Source of the DNA: Microbacterium sp. lyk4-40-TSB-66
GTDB taxonomy: Bacteria > Actinomycetota > Actinomycetes > Actinomycetales > Microbacteriaceae
Assembly (NCBI RefSeq): GCF_030209475.1
Contig: NZ_JARVRW010000004.1
Span: forward strand, 248,001-312,000
Length of the DNA: 64,000 bases
Direction of reading: 5' to 3'
The notes beneath the pieces are model-generated. The model was given only the letters and a program-made list of their open reading frames with translations, did no database searches and was not told the DNA's origin. The first letter of the stretch is position 1; every line of letters begins with the position of its first letter. Of this stretch, positions 33,396-42,966 are shown piece by piece. A program made the position numbers and the translations under genes.

Positions 33396-34940
33396 ATGGC
33401 GACTTTCGGCACCCTCTCCGACCGGCTCACAGAGACCTTCCGCAACCTCCGGAAGAAGGGCCAGCTCACGCCCGCCGACGTCGACGGGACGGTGCGCGAG
33501 ATCCGCCGGGCCCTCCTCGACGCCGACGTCGCGCTGCCCGTCGTCAAGGAGTTCACCGCCGCGATCCGCGAGCGCGCGCTCGGCGACGAGGTCAACCGCG
33601 CCCTGAACCCGGCGCAGCAGGTCGTGCAGATCGTCAACGACGAGCTCATCGGCATCCTGGGTGGTCAACAGCGACGCCTGCAGTTCGCGAAGAACCCCCC
33701 GACGGTCATCATGCTCGCCGGTCTCCAGGGATCGGGTAAGACGACGTTCGCCGGCAAGCTCGCGAAGATGCTCGAGAAGGACGGGCACACGCCCCTTCTC
33801 GTCGCGTGCGACCTCCAGCGTCCCAACGCCGTGAACCAGCTGCAGGTCGTCGCCGAGCGTGCGGGAGCGGCGATCTACGCCCCCGAGCCCGGCAACGGCG
33901 TCGGCGACCCGGTCAAGGTCGCGCGCGACGGCGTCGCCCACGCCACGCGCCAGCAGCACGACATCGTCATCATCGACACCGCCGGCCGCCTCGGCGTCGA
34001 TGCCGAGCTGATGAAGCAGGCCTCCGACATCCGCAAGGCGACGCAGCCCGACGAGGTGCTGTTCGTCATCGACGCGATGATCGGTCAGGACGCGGTGAAC
34101 ACGGCCAAGGCCTTCCAGGACGGCGTCGATTTCACCGGTGTCGTGCTGTCGAAGCTCGACGGCGATGCCCGCGGTGGTGCGGCGCTCTCGGTCGCCTCGG
34201 TCACGGGGCGCCCGATCATCTTCGCCTCGACCGGTGAGGGTCTCGACGACGTCGAGCCGTTCCACCCCGACCGCATGGCATCCCGCATCCTGGATCTCGG
34301 TGACATCCTCACCCTGATCGAGCAGGCGCAGTCGGCGTTCGACGAGGCCGAGGCGATGGCCGTCGCCGAGAAGCTCGCCACCGAGACGTTCACGCTCGAG
34401 GACTTCCTGCAGCAGATGCAGCAGATGAAGAAGATGGGCTCCATGAAGAAGATGCTCGGGATGCTCCCGGGCATGGGCAACATGAAGCAGCAGCTCGAAG
34501 ACTTCGACGAGCGCGAGATCGATCGCACCGAGGCCATCATCCGTTCGATGACCCTCGTCGAGCGACGCAACCCCAAGATCCTCAACGGCTCGCGGCGCCT
34601 GCGCATCGCACGCGGTTCCGGGATGACCGTCACCGACGTCAACCAGCTCGTCCAGCGCTTCGACCAGGCCTCCAAGATGATGAAGACCGTCGCGCGCGGC
34701 GGGGTGCCCAACATCCCGGGCATGGGTCCGGTCGGCGGCAAGCCCGGCGCGTCGTCCAAGCGCGGCAAGCAGCAGAAGGCGAAGGGCTCTCGGTCCGGTA
34801 ACCCGGCCAAGCGCGCCGCCGAGAACGCCGGTATTGCTGCGGCGGCACCCGCGACGGGTTCCGGCTTCGGCCTGGGCGGTCAGGCGGCGCCGAGCGAGGC
34901 CGACCTCGCCGAGCTGCAGAAGATGCTCGGCAAGGGCTGA
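33396..34940 (+). CDS. ffh: Signal recognition particle protein Ffh
   Basis: A 514-residue SRP54 GTPase that binds signal sequences on nascent membrane proteins. N domain 1-95; G domain with GLQGSGKTTFAGKLAKML near residue 110, DTAGRLGVDAELM near residue 195 and LSKLDGDARGGAAL near residue 250; methionine-rich M domain near 330-440 (QMQQMKKMGSMKKMLGMLPG) with the RNA-binding GSGMTVTDVNQLVQRF. A basic Gly/Lys/Ala extension of about 70 residues follows. TAAACT (33381-33386) lies nine bases before the ATG. Confidence 0.97.
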   Translation: MATFGTLSDRLTETFRNLRKKGQLTPADVDGTVREIRRALLDADVALPVVKEFTAAIRERALGDEVNRALNPAQQVVQIVNDELIGILGGQQRRLQFAKNPPTVIMLAGLQGSGKTTFAGKLAKMLEKDGHTPLLVACDLQRPNAVNQLQVVAERAGAAIYAPEPGNGVGDPVKVARDGVAHATRQQHDIVIIDTAGRLGVDAELMKQASDIRKATQPDEVLFVIDAMIGQDAVNTAKAFQDGVDFTGVVLSKLDGDARGGAALSVASVTGRPIIFASTGEGLDDVEPFHPDRMASRILDLGDILTLIEQAQSAFDEAEAMAVAEKLATETFTLEDFLQQMQQMKKMGSMKKMLGMLPGMGNMKQQLEDFDEREIDRTEAIIRSMTLVERRNPKILNGSRRLRIARGSGMTVTDVNQLVQRFDQASKMMKTVARGGVPNIPGMGPVGGKPGASSKRGKQQKAKGSRSGNPAKRAAENAGIAAAAPATGSGFGLGGQAAPSEADLAELQKMLGKG

Positions 34941-34962
34941 GTCCGCCCCTCGGCGTCCGGAT

Positions 34963-35709
34963 TCACGGCAGCACCGCGGCGCCCTGCAGAGCCGACGCCA
35001 CGGCCTCCTCGATGGCCCGCTGCCCACCGGCGGTCGGGTGCACGTCGTCGCTCTGCAACCATTCGGGGTGGCCGACGAGCGGCTGGCCGATGTCGATGTA
35101 GGTGCCACCGACCGCCTGAACGGCGTCGCGCAGCGCTTCCGAGGTGACCGTGGTGTCGTCGGGCACGTCGGGATCGTCGTTCCAGATGGTGCTCAGGCCG
35201 ACGATGAGCGCATCCGGCGCCGCCTCGTGCAGGCGCTCGACGGTGTCGGCGGTCTCGAAACGGATCTCGTCGCCGTCCTGCCAGAAATCGTTGCTGGACG
35301 ACTCCACGATCACCAGGTCGGGCTGCAGCGCGGCCACCGCGGGCACGAGTCCGGCGTACGGCGTGCCGCAATCGCCCTCCACGACGAAGCCCATACCGGG
35401 GCACGCGAGGTTGACGAGCGAATCGTGCGTCCGCTGAGCGAGCAGTCGCGGCCACGCTTCGCGCGCGGTGAGCCCGAAGCCCGACATCACCGAGTCACCG
35501 AGGGTGACCACTCTCTCCGACGGGGTGGCGCTCGACGACGGTGCGGGGGAGGGGGATGCCGCGAGCTGCGCCGGAGCGAACTGCGGCGTGGCGGTGGCGG
35601 TGGCGGGCTCGGCGGTGACGGGCTCGGCCGCGCATCCCGCGAGCAGGACGATGGCTGCAGCGGAGAGGGCCGTCAGCAGGACAGCCGGAGCGCCGCGTCC
35701 GGAGATCAT
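34963..35709 (-). CDS. SGNH/GDSL hydrolase family lipoprotein
   Basis: A 248-residue exported esterase-like protein. A signal peptide with lipobox LLAGCAAE (Cys about residue 26) leads to a Pro/Ser/Ala/Thr linker and an SGNH domain: VVTLGDSVMSGFG (block I serine), a Gly in CPGMGF, ESSSNDFWQDG (block III Asn) and DDVHPTAGG (catalytic Asp-x-x-His) near residue 222. The substrate is unknown. TAGGAT lies six bases before the ATG (35716-35721 complement). It converges on ffh with a 22-base gap. Confidence 0.88.
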   Translation of the reverse strand: MISGRGAPAVLLTALSAAAIVLLAGCAAEPVTAEPATATATPQFAPAQLAASPSPAPSSSATPSERVVTLGDSVMSGFGLTAREAWPRLLAQRTHDSLVNLACPGMGFVVEGDCGTPYAGLVPAVAALQPDLVIVESSSNDFWQDGDEIRFETADTVERLHEAAPDALIVGLSTIWNDDPDVPDDTTVTSEALRDAVQAVGGTYIDIGQPLVGHPEWLQSDDVHPTAGGQRAIEEAVASALQGAAVLP

Positions 35710-35757
35710 GACGCGATCCTAGGAGCGGGCGCCTATGAGCGAGCGTTGAATGCCGTC

Positions 35758-36921
35758 TCAGACCCGCAGAGCGGCCAGGTGCTCGCGCAGGGTCGGGCCG
35801 CCGCGGAACTCGCGGATCAGGTGCTGCACGACCTCGCGCAGGTCGCCGTCGGCTGCCTCGGCCACCGCGATCTGACGCGCCGAGCTCCCGCCGGTGGCGA
35901 GGATGGTCTCGAGGCTGGCGAACTCCTTGGCGCACTTCAGCTCGAGGGCGATGTCGGCGAGTTCCTCCATCGTCTCGCGGAGGTGCTCCACGACGGGGCG
36001 CTGCGTTCCGGCACGATCGACGATCACGCGGGCGTCCAGGCCGTACCGGGCGGCCCGCCACTTGTTCTCGCGGGCGTACCACGGGGGGATGCCGGGAAGC
36101 TCGCGCCCCTCGTCGAGGAGGCGTGAGAAGTGCTCGACGAGTGTCTGCGCGAGAGCGGCGACGGCCGCGAGCTCCGGAAGCGTCGACATGCCGTCGCAGG
36201 CCCGGATCTCGACCGTGCCCCACTTCGGTGCCGGACGGATGTCCCAGCGCACCTCGCTGGCATCCGCCATCACGCCCGTTCGCACCATGTCGTCGAGGTA
36301 GTCCTCGAACTCACCCCACGTCGCGAGCTGCCAGGGCAGGCCCGCGGTGGGGAGCTGCTGGAACACGAGCGCGCGGTTCGACGCGTAACCCGTGCGTTCG
36401 CCGGCCCAGAAGGGGCTCGAGGCCGAGAGCGCCTGCAGGTGCGGGAGGAACACGTTCAGGGCGTTGACGATGGGCATCACCTTCTCGACGTCGTCGACGC
36501 CGATGTGCACGTGGATGCCCCAGATCATCATGTTGCGCCCCCACCACTGGGTGCGCTCGATGAGCGTGTGATAGCGCGTCTTGTCGGTGACCTGCTGATC
36601 GAACCACTGCGCGAACGGGTGGCTGCCGGCGCAGAGGATCTCGACCCCGCGCGGCTCGGTCTGCTCGCGCAGGGCGCCGATGGCATCCGCGATGTCGTCG
36701 ACCGCCTCGGCGACGGTGTGCCCGACGCCGCTGGTGACCTCGACCGTGTTGGTCAGCAGCTCCCCGGTGACGGTGAAGCGTTCCAGCGCGGTCTTGTCCT
36801 CGAGATGCTCCAGGACCTCGGGAGCGCGGGGGACGAGATCGCCCGTCTCGCGATCGGCGAGCATGAGCTCCCACTCCAGACCCACGGACGAACGCGTCGA
36901 TGCAGCGAACGGCAGCCTCAT
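35758..36921 (-). CDS. YbdK-type carboxylate-amine ligase (glutamate--cysteine ligase family 2)
   Basis: A 387-residue ATP-dependent ligase of the GCS2 fold. Signatures are STRSSVGLEWELMLADRETG near residue 8, NTVEVTSGVGHTVAEA near residue 58, MMIWGIHVHIGVDDVEK near residue 132 and WGTVEIRACDGMSTLPELAA near residue 232. YbdK relatives have weak glutamate-cysteine ligase activity; since these actinobacteria use mycothiol, the true substrate may differ. CAGACT (36929-36934 complement) is seven bases before the ATG. It is divergent from the rpsP operon. Confidence 0.88.
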   Translation of the reverse strand: MRLPFAASTRSSVGLEWELMLADRETGDLVPRAPEVLEHLEDKTALERFTVTGELLTNTVEVTSGVGHTVAEAVDDIADAIGALREQTEPRGVEILCAGSHPFAQWFDQQVTDKTRYHTLIERTQWWGRNMMIWGIHVHIGVDDVEKVMPIVNALNVFLPHLQALSASSPFWAGERTGYASNRALVFQQLPTAGLPWQLATWGEFEDYLDDMVRTGVMADASEVRWDIRPAPKWGTVEIRACDGMSTLPELAAVAALAQTLVEHFSRLLDEGRELPGIPPWYARENKWRAARYGLDARVIVDRAGTQRPVVEHLRETMEELADIALELKCAKEFASLETILATGGSSARQIAVAEAADGDLREVVQHLIREFRGGPTLREHLAALRV

Positions 36922-37026
36922 GCGGCCCAGTCTGACACGGTGCCCTCGCCGGGGGACGCTCCGCTACTCTGCGCGACGTACCGTGTCGTTTCGCTTCACC
37001 TGTCACGGCAAGGCGAAAGGATCTGG

Positions 37027-37063
37027 CAGAATAGAGGGTCGGACCCACCACTCGACCCTCTAT
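37027..37063 (+). promoter_or_regulatory. rpsP promoter and perfect inverted repeat
   Basis: TGGCAGAATAGA (37024-37035) is shared exactly with the rplS leader and includes the probable -10 box CAGAAT. An 11-bp perfect stem, ATAGAGGGTCG (37031-37041) with CGACCCTCTAT (37053-37063), overlaps the predicted transcription start. It may be an operator or a 5' RNA hairpin. Confidence 0.5.
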
Positions 37064-37154
37064 CCAGTGGCGGTCCCCCCTTTTGAGCTTCCGCCGGGTG
37101 TGCACCCCACGCTCCAGGCGTTCGGTTCGTTCATTTTCATCATCAGGAGTCATC

Positions 37155-37571
37155 GTGGCTGTCAAGATCCGTCTCAAGCGCCTCGGAAAGATCCGCGCGC
37201 CCTACTACCGCATCGTCGTCGCCGATTCGCGCACCAAGCGCGATGGTCGTGTCATCGAGGAGATCGGCAAGTACCACCCGACCGAGGAGCCCTCGTTCAT
37301 CGAGGTCGACTCGGAGCGGGCGCAGTACTGGCTGTCGGTGGGCGCGCAGCCCACCGAGCAGGTCGCCGCCATCCTCAAGCTCACGGGCGACTGGGGCAAG
37401 TTCAAGGGCGACAAGGACGCCGTCTCCACCGTCAAGGTGCGCGAGCCCAAGGCCGCGTTCGAGGTCGACGCCTCGAAGAAGTCGGTCGTGAAGCCCAAGG
37501 CCGAGAAGAAGGCCGACCAGGCCCCCGCCGAGGCGCCCGCTGAGGACGCCGCCGAGACCTCGGCCGAGTAA
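37155..37571 (+). CDS. rpsP: 30S ribosomal protein bS16
   Basis: A 138-residue bS16. The core ([20 protein letters not shown], then [20 protein letters not shown]) spans the first 90 residues; the rest is a Lys/Ala/Glu/Pro-rich tail common in actinobacterial bS16. The GTG start has AGGAG five bases upstream. First gene of an rpsP-khpA-rimM-trmD operon. Confidence 0.97.
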   Translation: MAVKIRLKRLGKIRAPYYRIVVADSRTKRDGRVIEEIGKYHPTEEPSFIEVDSERAQYWLSVGAQPTEQVAAILKLTGDWGKFKGDKDAVSTVKVREPKAAFEVDASKKSVVKPKAEKKADQAPAEAPAEDAAETSAE

Positions 37572-37576
37572 TCCTC

Positions 37577-37807
37577 GTGCTGTCTGCCGCGCTCGAACAC
37601 GTCGTCAAGGGGATCGTCGATCACCCCGACGCCGTGACCATCCGTTCCAGCACCTCTCCTCGCGGAGACGTGCTGGAGGTTCGCGTGCACCCCGATGACC
37701 GGGGTCGCGTGATCGGGCGCGGCGGACGCACCGCCAAGGCGCTGCGTACGCTCATCACCGCTCTCGCCGACGGCCGCCGCGTGCGCGTCGACGTCGCCGA
37801 CGACTGA
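37577..37807 (+). CDS. khpA: KH-domain RNA-binding protein
   Basis: A 76-residue single KH domain with the RNA-gripping loop VIGRGGRTAKALRTLI near residue 45. KhpA proteins bind RNA broadly, usually with KhpB (Jag), and influence cell division and ribosome assembly. It starts with GTG five bases after rpsP; its TGA overlaps the rimM ATG by one base. Confidence 0.93.
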   Translation: MLSAALEHVVKGIVDHPDAVTIRSSTSPRGDVLEVRVHPDDRGRVIGRGGRTAKALRTLITALADGRRVRVDVADD

Positions 37808-38469
37808 TGGCGACCGGCGACACGGCGGGCGCGCAGCCCGCCAACACCCAGCTCCGCGTCGGACGCCTCGTCAAGGCCCACGGCCTCAAGGGCGCGTTCA
37901 AGCTGGAGCTCTACACCGACGACCCCGACGGACGCTTCGTCGCGGGCAGTTCGTTCACCCTGCAGGTTCCCGAGTCCTCGCCGTGGCACGGCCGCGAGCT
38001 GACGGTCCGCGAATTCCGCTGGATGAACTCCCACCCCGTCGTGTTCTTCGAGGGCGTCGACGACCGCAACGCGGCCGAGGCCCTCGTGAAGGCGATCCTC
38101 TGGATCGACCAGGACACCGAGGCCGCCCCGGCCGAGGAAGACGCCTGGTACGACCATCAGCTGGTCGGTCTCGATGTCGTCCGCGACGGCGCCGTCATCG
38201 GGCGGGTCGCACGGGTCGATCACTTCCCCGCGCAGGACCTTCTGATCGTCCGCCCCTCCGGTGAGGACCGCGAGGTGCTCGTGCCCTTCGTGAGCGCCAT
38301 CGTGCCCGAGGTCGACATCGCCGGCGGCCGTGTCGTCGTGACTCCGCCCGCCGGACTCTTCGAGGAGCTGCCGGCCGAGGCCGACGACGAGCCCGAGCCG
38401 GCCGACGCCGATTCGGCCGCCTCCGAGCCGATCGCGGCCGAGGCGGACTCCGACACCCGCGAGGACTGA
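37807..38469 (+). CDS. rimM: Ribosome maturation factor RimM
   Basis: A 220-residue 16S processing factor that binds uS19 during 30S assembly. The N-terminal RimM domain ([20 protein letters not shown]) and the C-terminal PRC-barrel ([20 protein letters not shown], then [20 protein letters not shown]) are intact. A 50-residue Asp/Glu/Ala tail is added at the C terminus. Start and stop are tightly linked to khpA and trmD. Confidence 0.95.
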   Translation: MATGDTAGAQPANTQLRVGRLVKAHGLKGAFKLELYTDDPDGRFVAGSSFTLQVPESSPWHGRELTVREFRWMNSHPVVFFEGVDDRNAAEALVKAILWIDQDTEAAPAEEDAWYDHQLVGLDVVRDGAVIGRVARVDHFPAQDLLIVRPSGEDREVLVPFVSAIVPEVDIAGGRVVVTPPAGLFEELPAEADDEPEPADADSAASEPIAAEADSDTRED

Positions 38470-38470
38470 C

Positions 38471-39160
38471 GTGCGCATCGACGTCGTGTCGATCTTCCCC
38501 ACGATCTTCGACGCCCTCGAGGTGTCGCTTCTGGGCAAGGCTCGACAGAGCGGTCTCCTCGACGTGCACGTGCACGACCTCCGCGCCTTCACCCACGACC
38601 GTCACCGGACCGTCGACGACACGCCCTACGGCGGCGGTGCCGGCATGGTGATGAAACCTGAGCCGTGGGGAGAAGCCCTCGACGCCGTCACGCGCGACGC
38701 GGTCGATCGTCCGGTCATCGTCTTCCCCTCGCCCGCCGGTGAGCGCTTCACACAGGCCACCGCCCGCGAGCTGTCGACCGCGCCGCACCTCGTCTTCGGC
38801 TGCGGGCGCTACGAGGGCATCGACGAGCGCGTGTTCGACTACGCCGCGGAGCTCGGCGACGTGCGTCTGCTGAGCCTGGGCGACTACGTGCTCAACGGGG
38901 GAGAAGTCGCCGTCATGGCGATGGTCGAGGCGATCGGCCGCCTCATCCCCGGCGTCGTGGGGAACCCCGAGAGCCTGGTCGAGGAATCGCACGAGGACGG
39001 CCTCCTGGAGTACCCTTCCTTCACCAAACCCGCCCTGTGGCGCGAGCGCGAGGTGCCGCCCGTGCTCCTGAGCGGAAACCACGGTGCCGTATCCGCGTGG
39101 CGACGTGAGCAGCAGCTCGTGCGCACGCGCGAGCGTCGGCCCGACCTGCTGCCCGACTGA
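38471..39160 (+). CDS. trmD: tRNA (guanine(37)-N1)-methyltransferase
   Basis: A 229-residue SPOUT-fold enzyme that methylates G37 to prevent frameshifting. Knot motifs are [20 protein letters not shown] near residue 50, [18 protein letters not shown] near residue 105 and [20 protein letters not shown] near residue 135. GTG start one base after rimM. The gene ends near a bidirectional terminator facing map. Confidence 0.97.
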   Translation: MRIDVVSIFPTIFDALEVSLLGKARQSGLLDVHVHDLRAFTHDRHRTVDDTPYGGGAGMVMKPEPWGEALDAVTRDAVDRPVIVFPSPAGERFTQATARELSTAPHLVFGCGRYEGIDERVFDYAAELGDVRLLSLGDYVLNGGEVAVMAMVEAIGRLIPGVVGNPESLVEESHEDGLLEYPSFTKPALWREREVPPVLLSGNHGAVSAWRREQQLVRTRERRPDLLPD

Positions 39161-39303
39161 CGCGTCCGCGATCCTGAGGTTTCGGCATCCGGCGGCTTCG
39201 TCGATCTCGCGGATCGGCGGCTTGCTCGCAGCTTTCGACGCGGAATCTGCGAGATGCGAGCGTTTCTGCGAGCATCCGGGCGCGCGGAGCGAGCCGGACG
39301 TGA

Positions 39304-39335
39304 CGGATGCCGCGACCCCGAGGCCGCGGCATCCG
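39304..39335. terminator. Bidirectional terminator between trmD and map
   Basis: CGGATGCCGCG (39304-39314) pairs with CGCGGCATCCG (39325-39335) around 10 bases, 11 bases before the map stop. Again the stem is the GGATGCC/GGCATCC pair. Confidence 0.65.
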
Positions 39336-39345
39336 CTTCAAGAGG

Positions 39346-40128
39346 TCAGTCGACGCCGAGGAAAGAGCGGTCGGTCAGCACGAGGGGACCCTCGGGCGTG
39401 ATCGCGACGGTGTGCTCCGAGTGCGAGCCGCGCGATCCATCCGCGCTGCGCAGCGTCCACCCGTCGGGGTCGGTGATGAGTTCGTCGGTCGTGTGGAGGA
39501 ACCACGGCTCGAGGGCGACGACGAGTCCCGCGCGGAGCGGGTAGCCGCGCCCCGCCTTGCCGTCGTTGGCGACGTGCGGATCGCCGTGCATGGTGCGGCC
39601 GACGCCGTGCCCGCCGAAGTCGGTGTTGATCGACAGGCCCTCGGCGTGCGCGACGGCGGCGATGGCGGCGGAGATGTCACCGATCTTGTGGCCGACGGTC
39701 GCGGAGTCGATCGCCGCCGCGAGAGCACGCTGGGTCGTGTCGATGAGCGCGAGGTCCTCGTCGCGCGCGGTTCCCACCACGAACGAGACGGCCGAGTCGG
39801 CGACCCATCCGTCGACCGAGGCGGCGAAGTCGAGCGAGACGAGGTCGCCGTCGCGCAGCACGTAGTCGTGGGGGAGGCCGTGCAGGACCGCGTCGTTGAT
39901 CGAGGTGCACAGCACCTTGCCGAAGGGACTGGCGCCGAACGACGGGTGATAGTCGATGTAGCAGGACTCGGCGCCGGCCTTGCGGATCATGTCGTGCGCG
40001 CGGCGGTCGAGGTGCAGCAGGTTGGTGCCCACCTTCGTCTCGTCGCGGAGCGTCGCCAGCACCTCCGCGACGAAGCGCCCCGCGGGTCGCATCGCATCGA
40101 TCTCGGCCGGCGTACGCAGTTCGATCAT
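39346..40128 (-). CDS. map: Methionine aminopeptidase type I
   Basis: A 260-residue metalloprotease that removes the initiator methionine. Metal ligands are in SLDFAASVDGWVADSAV (two Asp), GGHGVGRTMHGDPHV (His), ALEPWFLHTT (Glu) and the C-terminal SEHTVAIT (Glu). The start MIELRTPAEID has GAGAGGATTCACC upstream, the same sequence that precedes ptsH. It is isolated, convergent with trmD and divergent from the next gene. Confidence 0.96.
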   Translation of the reverse strand: MIELRTPAEIDAMRPAGRFVAEVLATLRDETKVGTNLLHLDRRAHDMIRKAGAESCYIDYHPSFGASPFGKVLCTSINDAVLHGLPHDYVLRDGDLVSLDFAASVDGWVADSAVSFVVGTARDEDLALIDTTQRALAAAIDSATVGHKIGDISAAIAAVAHAEGLSINTDFGGHGVGRTMHGDPHVANDGKAGRGYPLRAGLVVALEPWFLHTTDELITDPDGWTLRSADGSRGSHSEHTVAITPEGPLVLTDRSFLGVD

Positions 40129-40243
40129 GGGTGAATCCTCTCGTGGAACCTCCATTGTCTCCGATGGACACCGGATGCCGTCGTGCCGTCGCGCCATGGC
40201 ATTCTCAAAGGCCCCGCACATCGACGCGTTCTAGCATCGGCTC

Positions 40244-40738
40244 ATGGTGCTGCGCCGACTGTTCCTCCGCTGGTTGTTCCCGGCCGCCTTCGTCCTGCCG
40301 CTCTGGCTCTTCGTCGGGTGGATCGTGTTCTCGGGCGGCAGTGGATGGGCGTTGCTGTGGTTGTTCGTGGCCGTGCCGGCGGTGTTCGTCTCGCAACTGC
40401 TGCTGTCGCTGGTGATCCGCGCCCGCACGAGCGTTCGTGAGACGCGGGCGGTGTCGTGGCGCGACCTCGGCGGCCTCGGCGTCTGGCACCTCGTGATCAT
40501 CGCGCTCGGACTCTTCGACTCGCGGGTGTTCTTCCCGCTGCTCGTCCTGTCGATCGTCGGTGCCCTGCTGCTGTTCTGGTCGTCGCTCGCGCAGTTGTGG
40601 AACGAGGCGCGCGGTGCGGTGACCGTCCTGCACACCACCGACGGGACCGCGTACATTCCGCCGACGGCCGAGCGGACGCCCCGGTCGCCCGTGACAGGCG
40701 AGGTCATCGTCGTGCCGGAGAACCGACACGCCGACTGA
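40244..40738 (+). CDS. Hypothetical membrane protein, four predicted helices
   Basis: A 164-residue protein with four hydrophobic segments: about 10-29 (WLFPAAFVLPLWLFVGWIVF), 35-60, 78-92 and 95-118 (VFFPLLVLSIVGALLLFW). The C-terminal 45 residues are polar (IPPTAERTPRSPVTGEVIVV). I recognise no functional family. TAGCAT (40232-40237) lies six bases before the ATG. It precedes the rplS promoter region. Confidence 0.8.
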   Translation: MVLRRLFLRWLFPAAFVLPLWLFVGWIVFSGGSGWALLWLFVAVPAVFVSQLLLSLVIRARTSVRETRAVSWRDLGGLGVWHLVIIALGLFDSRVFFPLLVLSIVGALLLFWSSLAQLWNEARGAVTVLHTTDGTAYIPPTAERTPRSPVTGEVIVVPENRHAD

Positions 40739-40778
40739 CCCGAGGTGGGCCGACCGTTTTGGCGGGGCGGCTCCGGCG

Positions 40779-40790
40779 TGGCAGAATAGA
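40779..40790 (+). promoter_or_regulatory. rplS promoter box shared with rpsP
   Basis: TGGCAGAATAGA is identical to 37024-37035 upstream of rpsP. CAGAAT would be the -10 box, giving an rplS leader of about 115 bases. Confidence 0.5.
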
Positions 40791-40912
40791 CGATTGTGCC
40801 CTGACCGGCTCTGCCTCAGGGGAGTCACGTCGCATCCGCGGCCTCGGGCACGCCTCATCCTTTTCCCTCTTATCGTGCGATCGACCTGTGGCGGTCGCAG
40901 GAAGTGATGATC

Positions 40913-41260
40913 ATGCAGATCCTCGACTCCGTCGACGCGGCCTCGCTCCGCTCCGACATCCCCACCTTCGGCCCCGGCGACACCGTCAAGGTGCACGTGA
41001 ACATCGTCGAAGGCAGCCGCTCGCGTATTCAGGTCTTCCAGGGCGTCGTCATCGGCCGCTCGGGCGACGGCGTGCGCGAGACCTTCTGCGTCCGCAAGGT
41101 CAGCTTCCAGGTCGGCGTCGAGCGCACCTTCCCGGTCCACAGCCCCGTGATCGACCACATCGAGGTCGTCACCCGCGGTGACGTGCGTCGCGCGAAGCTG
41201 TACTACCTCCGCAGCCTCCGCGGCAAGAAGGCCAAGATCAAGGAGAAGCGCGACCGCTGA
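40913..41260 (+). CDS. rplS: 50S ribosomal protein bL19
   Basis: A 115-residue bL19, found at the 30S-50S interface. The sequence [20 protein letters not shown], then [20 protein letters not shown], is diagnostic. I choose the ATG of MQILDSVD because AGGAAG stands at proper distance; GTG and ATG codons up to nine bases earlier are possible. A strong terminator follows. Confidence 0.97.
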   Translation: MQILDSVDAASLRSDIPTFGPGDTVKVHVNIVEGSRSRIQVFQGVVIGRSGDGVRETFCVRKVSFQVGVERTFPVHSPVIDHIEVVTRGDVRRAKLYYLRSLRGKKAKIKEKRDR

Positions 41261-41271
41261 GTCCGCTCTCT

Positions 41272-41312
41272 CGAACGCCCCGTGGGTTCACCCGCGGGGC
41301 GTTCGGCGTTTT
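41272..41312 (+). terminator. rplS intrinsic terminator
   Basis: CGAACGCCCCG (41272-41282) pairs with CGGGGCGTTCG (41295-41305), followed by GCGTTTTC. A textbook hairpin and T-run 12 bases after the rplS stop. Confidence 0.85.
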
Positions 41313-41403
41313 CGCGGGCGACACGGTCGTCGCACGGCATCCGGGTGTGCGACCCTGGTCTGTGCGGTTCGGTCGGCGTGCGACGAACCCGGTGAAGGAA
41401 CAC

Positions 41404-42153
41404 ATGAGCGACCAGACCGCCTCGACCCCGGATGCCACGGAAACCGCCGCTCCCCAGCGGCGTCGCCGCGGATGGGGGGCCTTCTTCCGCGACCTGATCG
41501 TCATCATCGCCATCGCGCTTCTGGTGTCGTTCCTCGTCAAGACGTTCGTTGTGCGGTCGTTCTACATCCCGTCCGCGTCGATGGAGAACACGCTCCTCAT
41601 CAAGGACCGCATCCTCGTCGACGAACTGACCCCTCGGTTCGGGGAGTACTCCCGCGGAGACATCGTCGTGTTCCGCGACCCGGGCGGATGGCTCCCCTCC
41701 CAGCCCACCGAGGAGCGTTCTCCGGTCGTCGAAGGAGCCGACTGGGTTCTGTCGCTGTTCGGCCTCTCGGCCCCCGACAGTGACGACCATCTGATCAAAC
41801 GCGTGATCGGCACCGAGGGCGACCACGTGGTCTGCTGCAACGCCCTCGGCCAGACGACCGTCAACGGCGTCCCCATCGACGAGAGCTACGTGCGTCTCGC
41901 CCCGGGTGCGACGTCGCCGGAGCCGGTGCCGTACGACGTCACCGTGCCGGAGGGGTCGCTCTGGGTGCTCGGTGACAACCGCAACAGCTCGCGCGACTCG
42001 CGCTTCAACCAGGATCAGCCGAACCAGGGCTTCGTGCCCGTCGACAACGTGGTGGGCCGGGCGTTCCTCATCACCTGGCCGTTCACGCGGTTCGGACTGA
42101 TCGACTTCCATCACGAGGTGTTCGCGGGCGTCCCCGCGCCGAGCGGGCAGTGA
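41404..42153 (+). CDS. lepB: Signal peptidase I
   Basis: A 249-residue membrane protease that removes signal peptides. A short cytoplasmic Arg-rich start is followed by one membrane helix (LIVIIAIALLVSFLVKTFVV near 28-48), the catalytic serine in IPSASMENTLLIKD near residue 60 and the catalytic lysine in LIKRVIGTEGDHV near residue 140; GDNRNSSRDSR near residue 200 is box E. GAAGGA precedes the ATG. Its stop overlaps the rnhB GTG. Confidence 0.96.
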   Translation: MSDQTASTPDATETAAPQRRRRGWGAFFRDLIVIIAIALLVSFLVKTFVVRSFYIPSASMENTLLIKDRILVDELTPRFGEYSRGDIVVFRDPGGWLPSQPTEERSPVVEGADWVLSLFGLSAPDSDDHLIKRVIGTEGDHVVCCNALGQTTVNGVPIDESYVRLAPGATSPEPVPYDVTVPEGSLWVLGDNRNSSRDSRFNQDQPNQGFVPVDNVVGRAFLITWPFTRFGLIDFHHEVFAGVPAPSGQ

Positions 42154-42803
42154 TCGAACCGACCCTCACCTTCGAGCGTCGCGTGCTGAAGCAGCACGCG
42201 ATCGTCATCGCGTGCGACGAGGTCGGCCGCGGCGCCCTCGCGGGACCCGTGGCGGTCGGGGCCGCCGTCATCGACCCGGCACGCTCGCGCAAGCGCGTGC
42301 CGGTGGGCCTCAGGGATTCGAAGCTCGTGCCCGAGGCCCGCCGGCCCGAGGTGGCGGCGCGGGCCGCCGCATTCGTGCAGCACAGTGCGGTGGGGTGGGC
42401 GAGCTCCGTCGAGATCGACGAGATCGGCATCATCCGGGCGCTCGGCCTGGCCGCCGTCCGGGCCATCGCCGACCTGCGCGCGCACGGCGTCGTGCCCGAA
42501 GAGGCGCTCGTCATCCTCGACGGCAACCACGACTACATCACCCCGGCGGGGGAGTCCGGTCTGACCGTGAAGCCCGTCATCAAGGCCGACCGCGATTGCG
42601 CGAGTGCGGCCGCGGCATCCGTCATCGCCAAGGTCGCCCGCGACGCGCTCATGACCGGGCTGCACGACGACCTGCCCGCCTACGGCTGGGCGCGCAACAA
42701 GGGCTATGCCAGCCTCGACCACCGCGACGCGATCACGACCCACGGCATGAGCGTGCACCACCGCCACTCGTGGGCGATCGCTGCGGCGCCGACGCTGTTC
42801 TGA
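42150..42803 (+). CDS. rnhB: Ribonuclease HII
   Basis: A 217-residue enzyme that cuts RNA in RNA-DNA hybrids and single ribonucleotides in DNA. Catalytic residues appear in IVIACDEVGRGALAGPVAVG (Asp-Glu) near residue 18, LDGNHDYITP (Asp) and KADRDCASAAAASVIAKVAR near residue 150. GTG start overlapping lepB. Confidence 0.96.
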   Translation: MIEPTLTFERRVLKQHAIVIACDEVGRGALAGPVAVGAAVIDPARSRKRVPVGLRDSKLVPEARRPEVAARAAAFVQHSAVGWASSVEIDEIGIIRALGLAAVRAIADLRAHGVVPEEALVILDGNHDYITPAGESGLTVKPVIKADRDCASAAAASVIAKVARDALMTGLHDDLPAYGWARNKGYASLDHRDAITTHGMSVHHRHSWAIAAAPTLF

Positions 42804-42966
42804 TCCGGTGACCGGCGGGTCCGTCCCTCCTCCGTCGACGGCGCGGGTCTCGCGAGCATCGAGTCGCCCTGACCGGCGCCCGGTCCGGTCGGGCGTCCGG
42901 CGGACGCGCCCGGGCGTCCAACCCCATGCCACCGCGACCATGGCGCGCGCCTAGGATGGAAAGACC

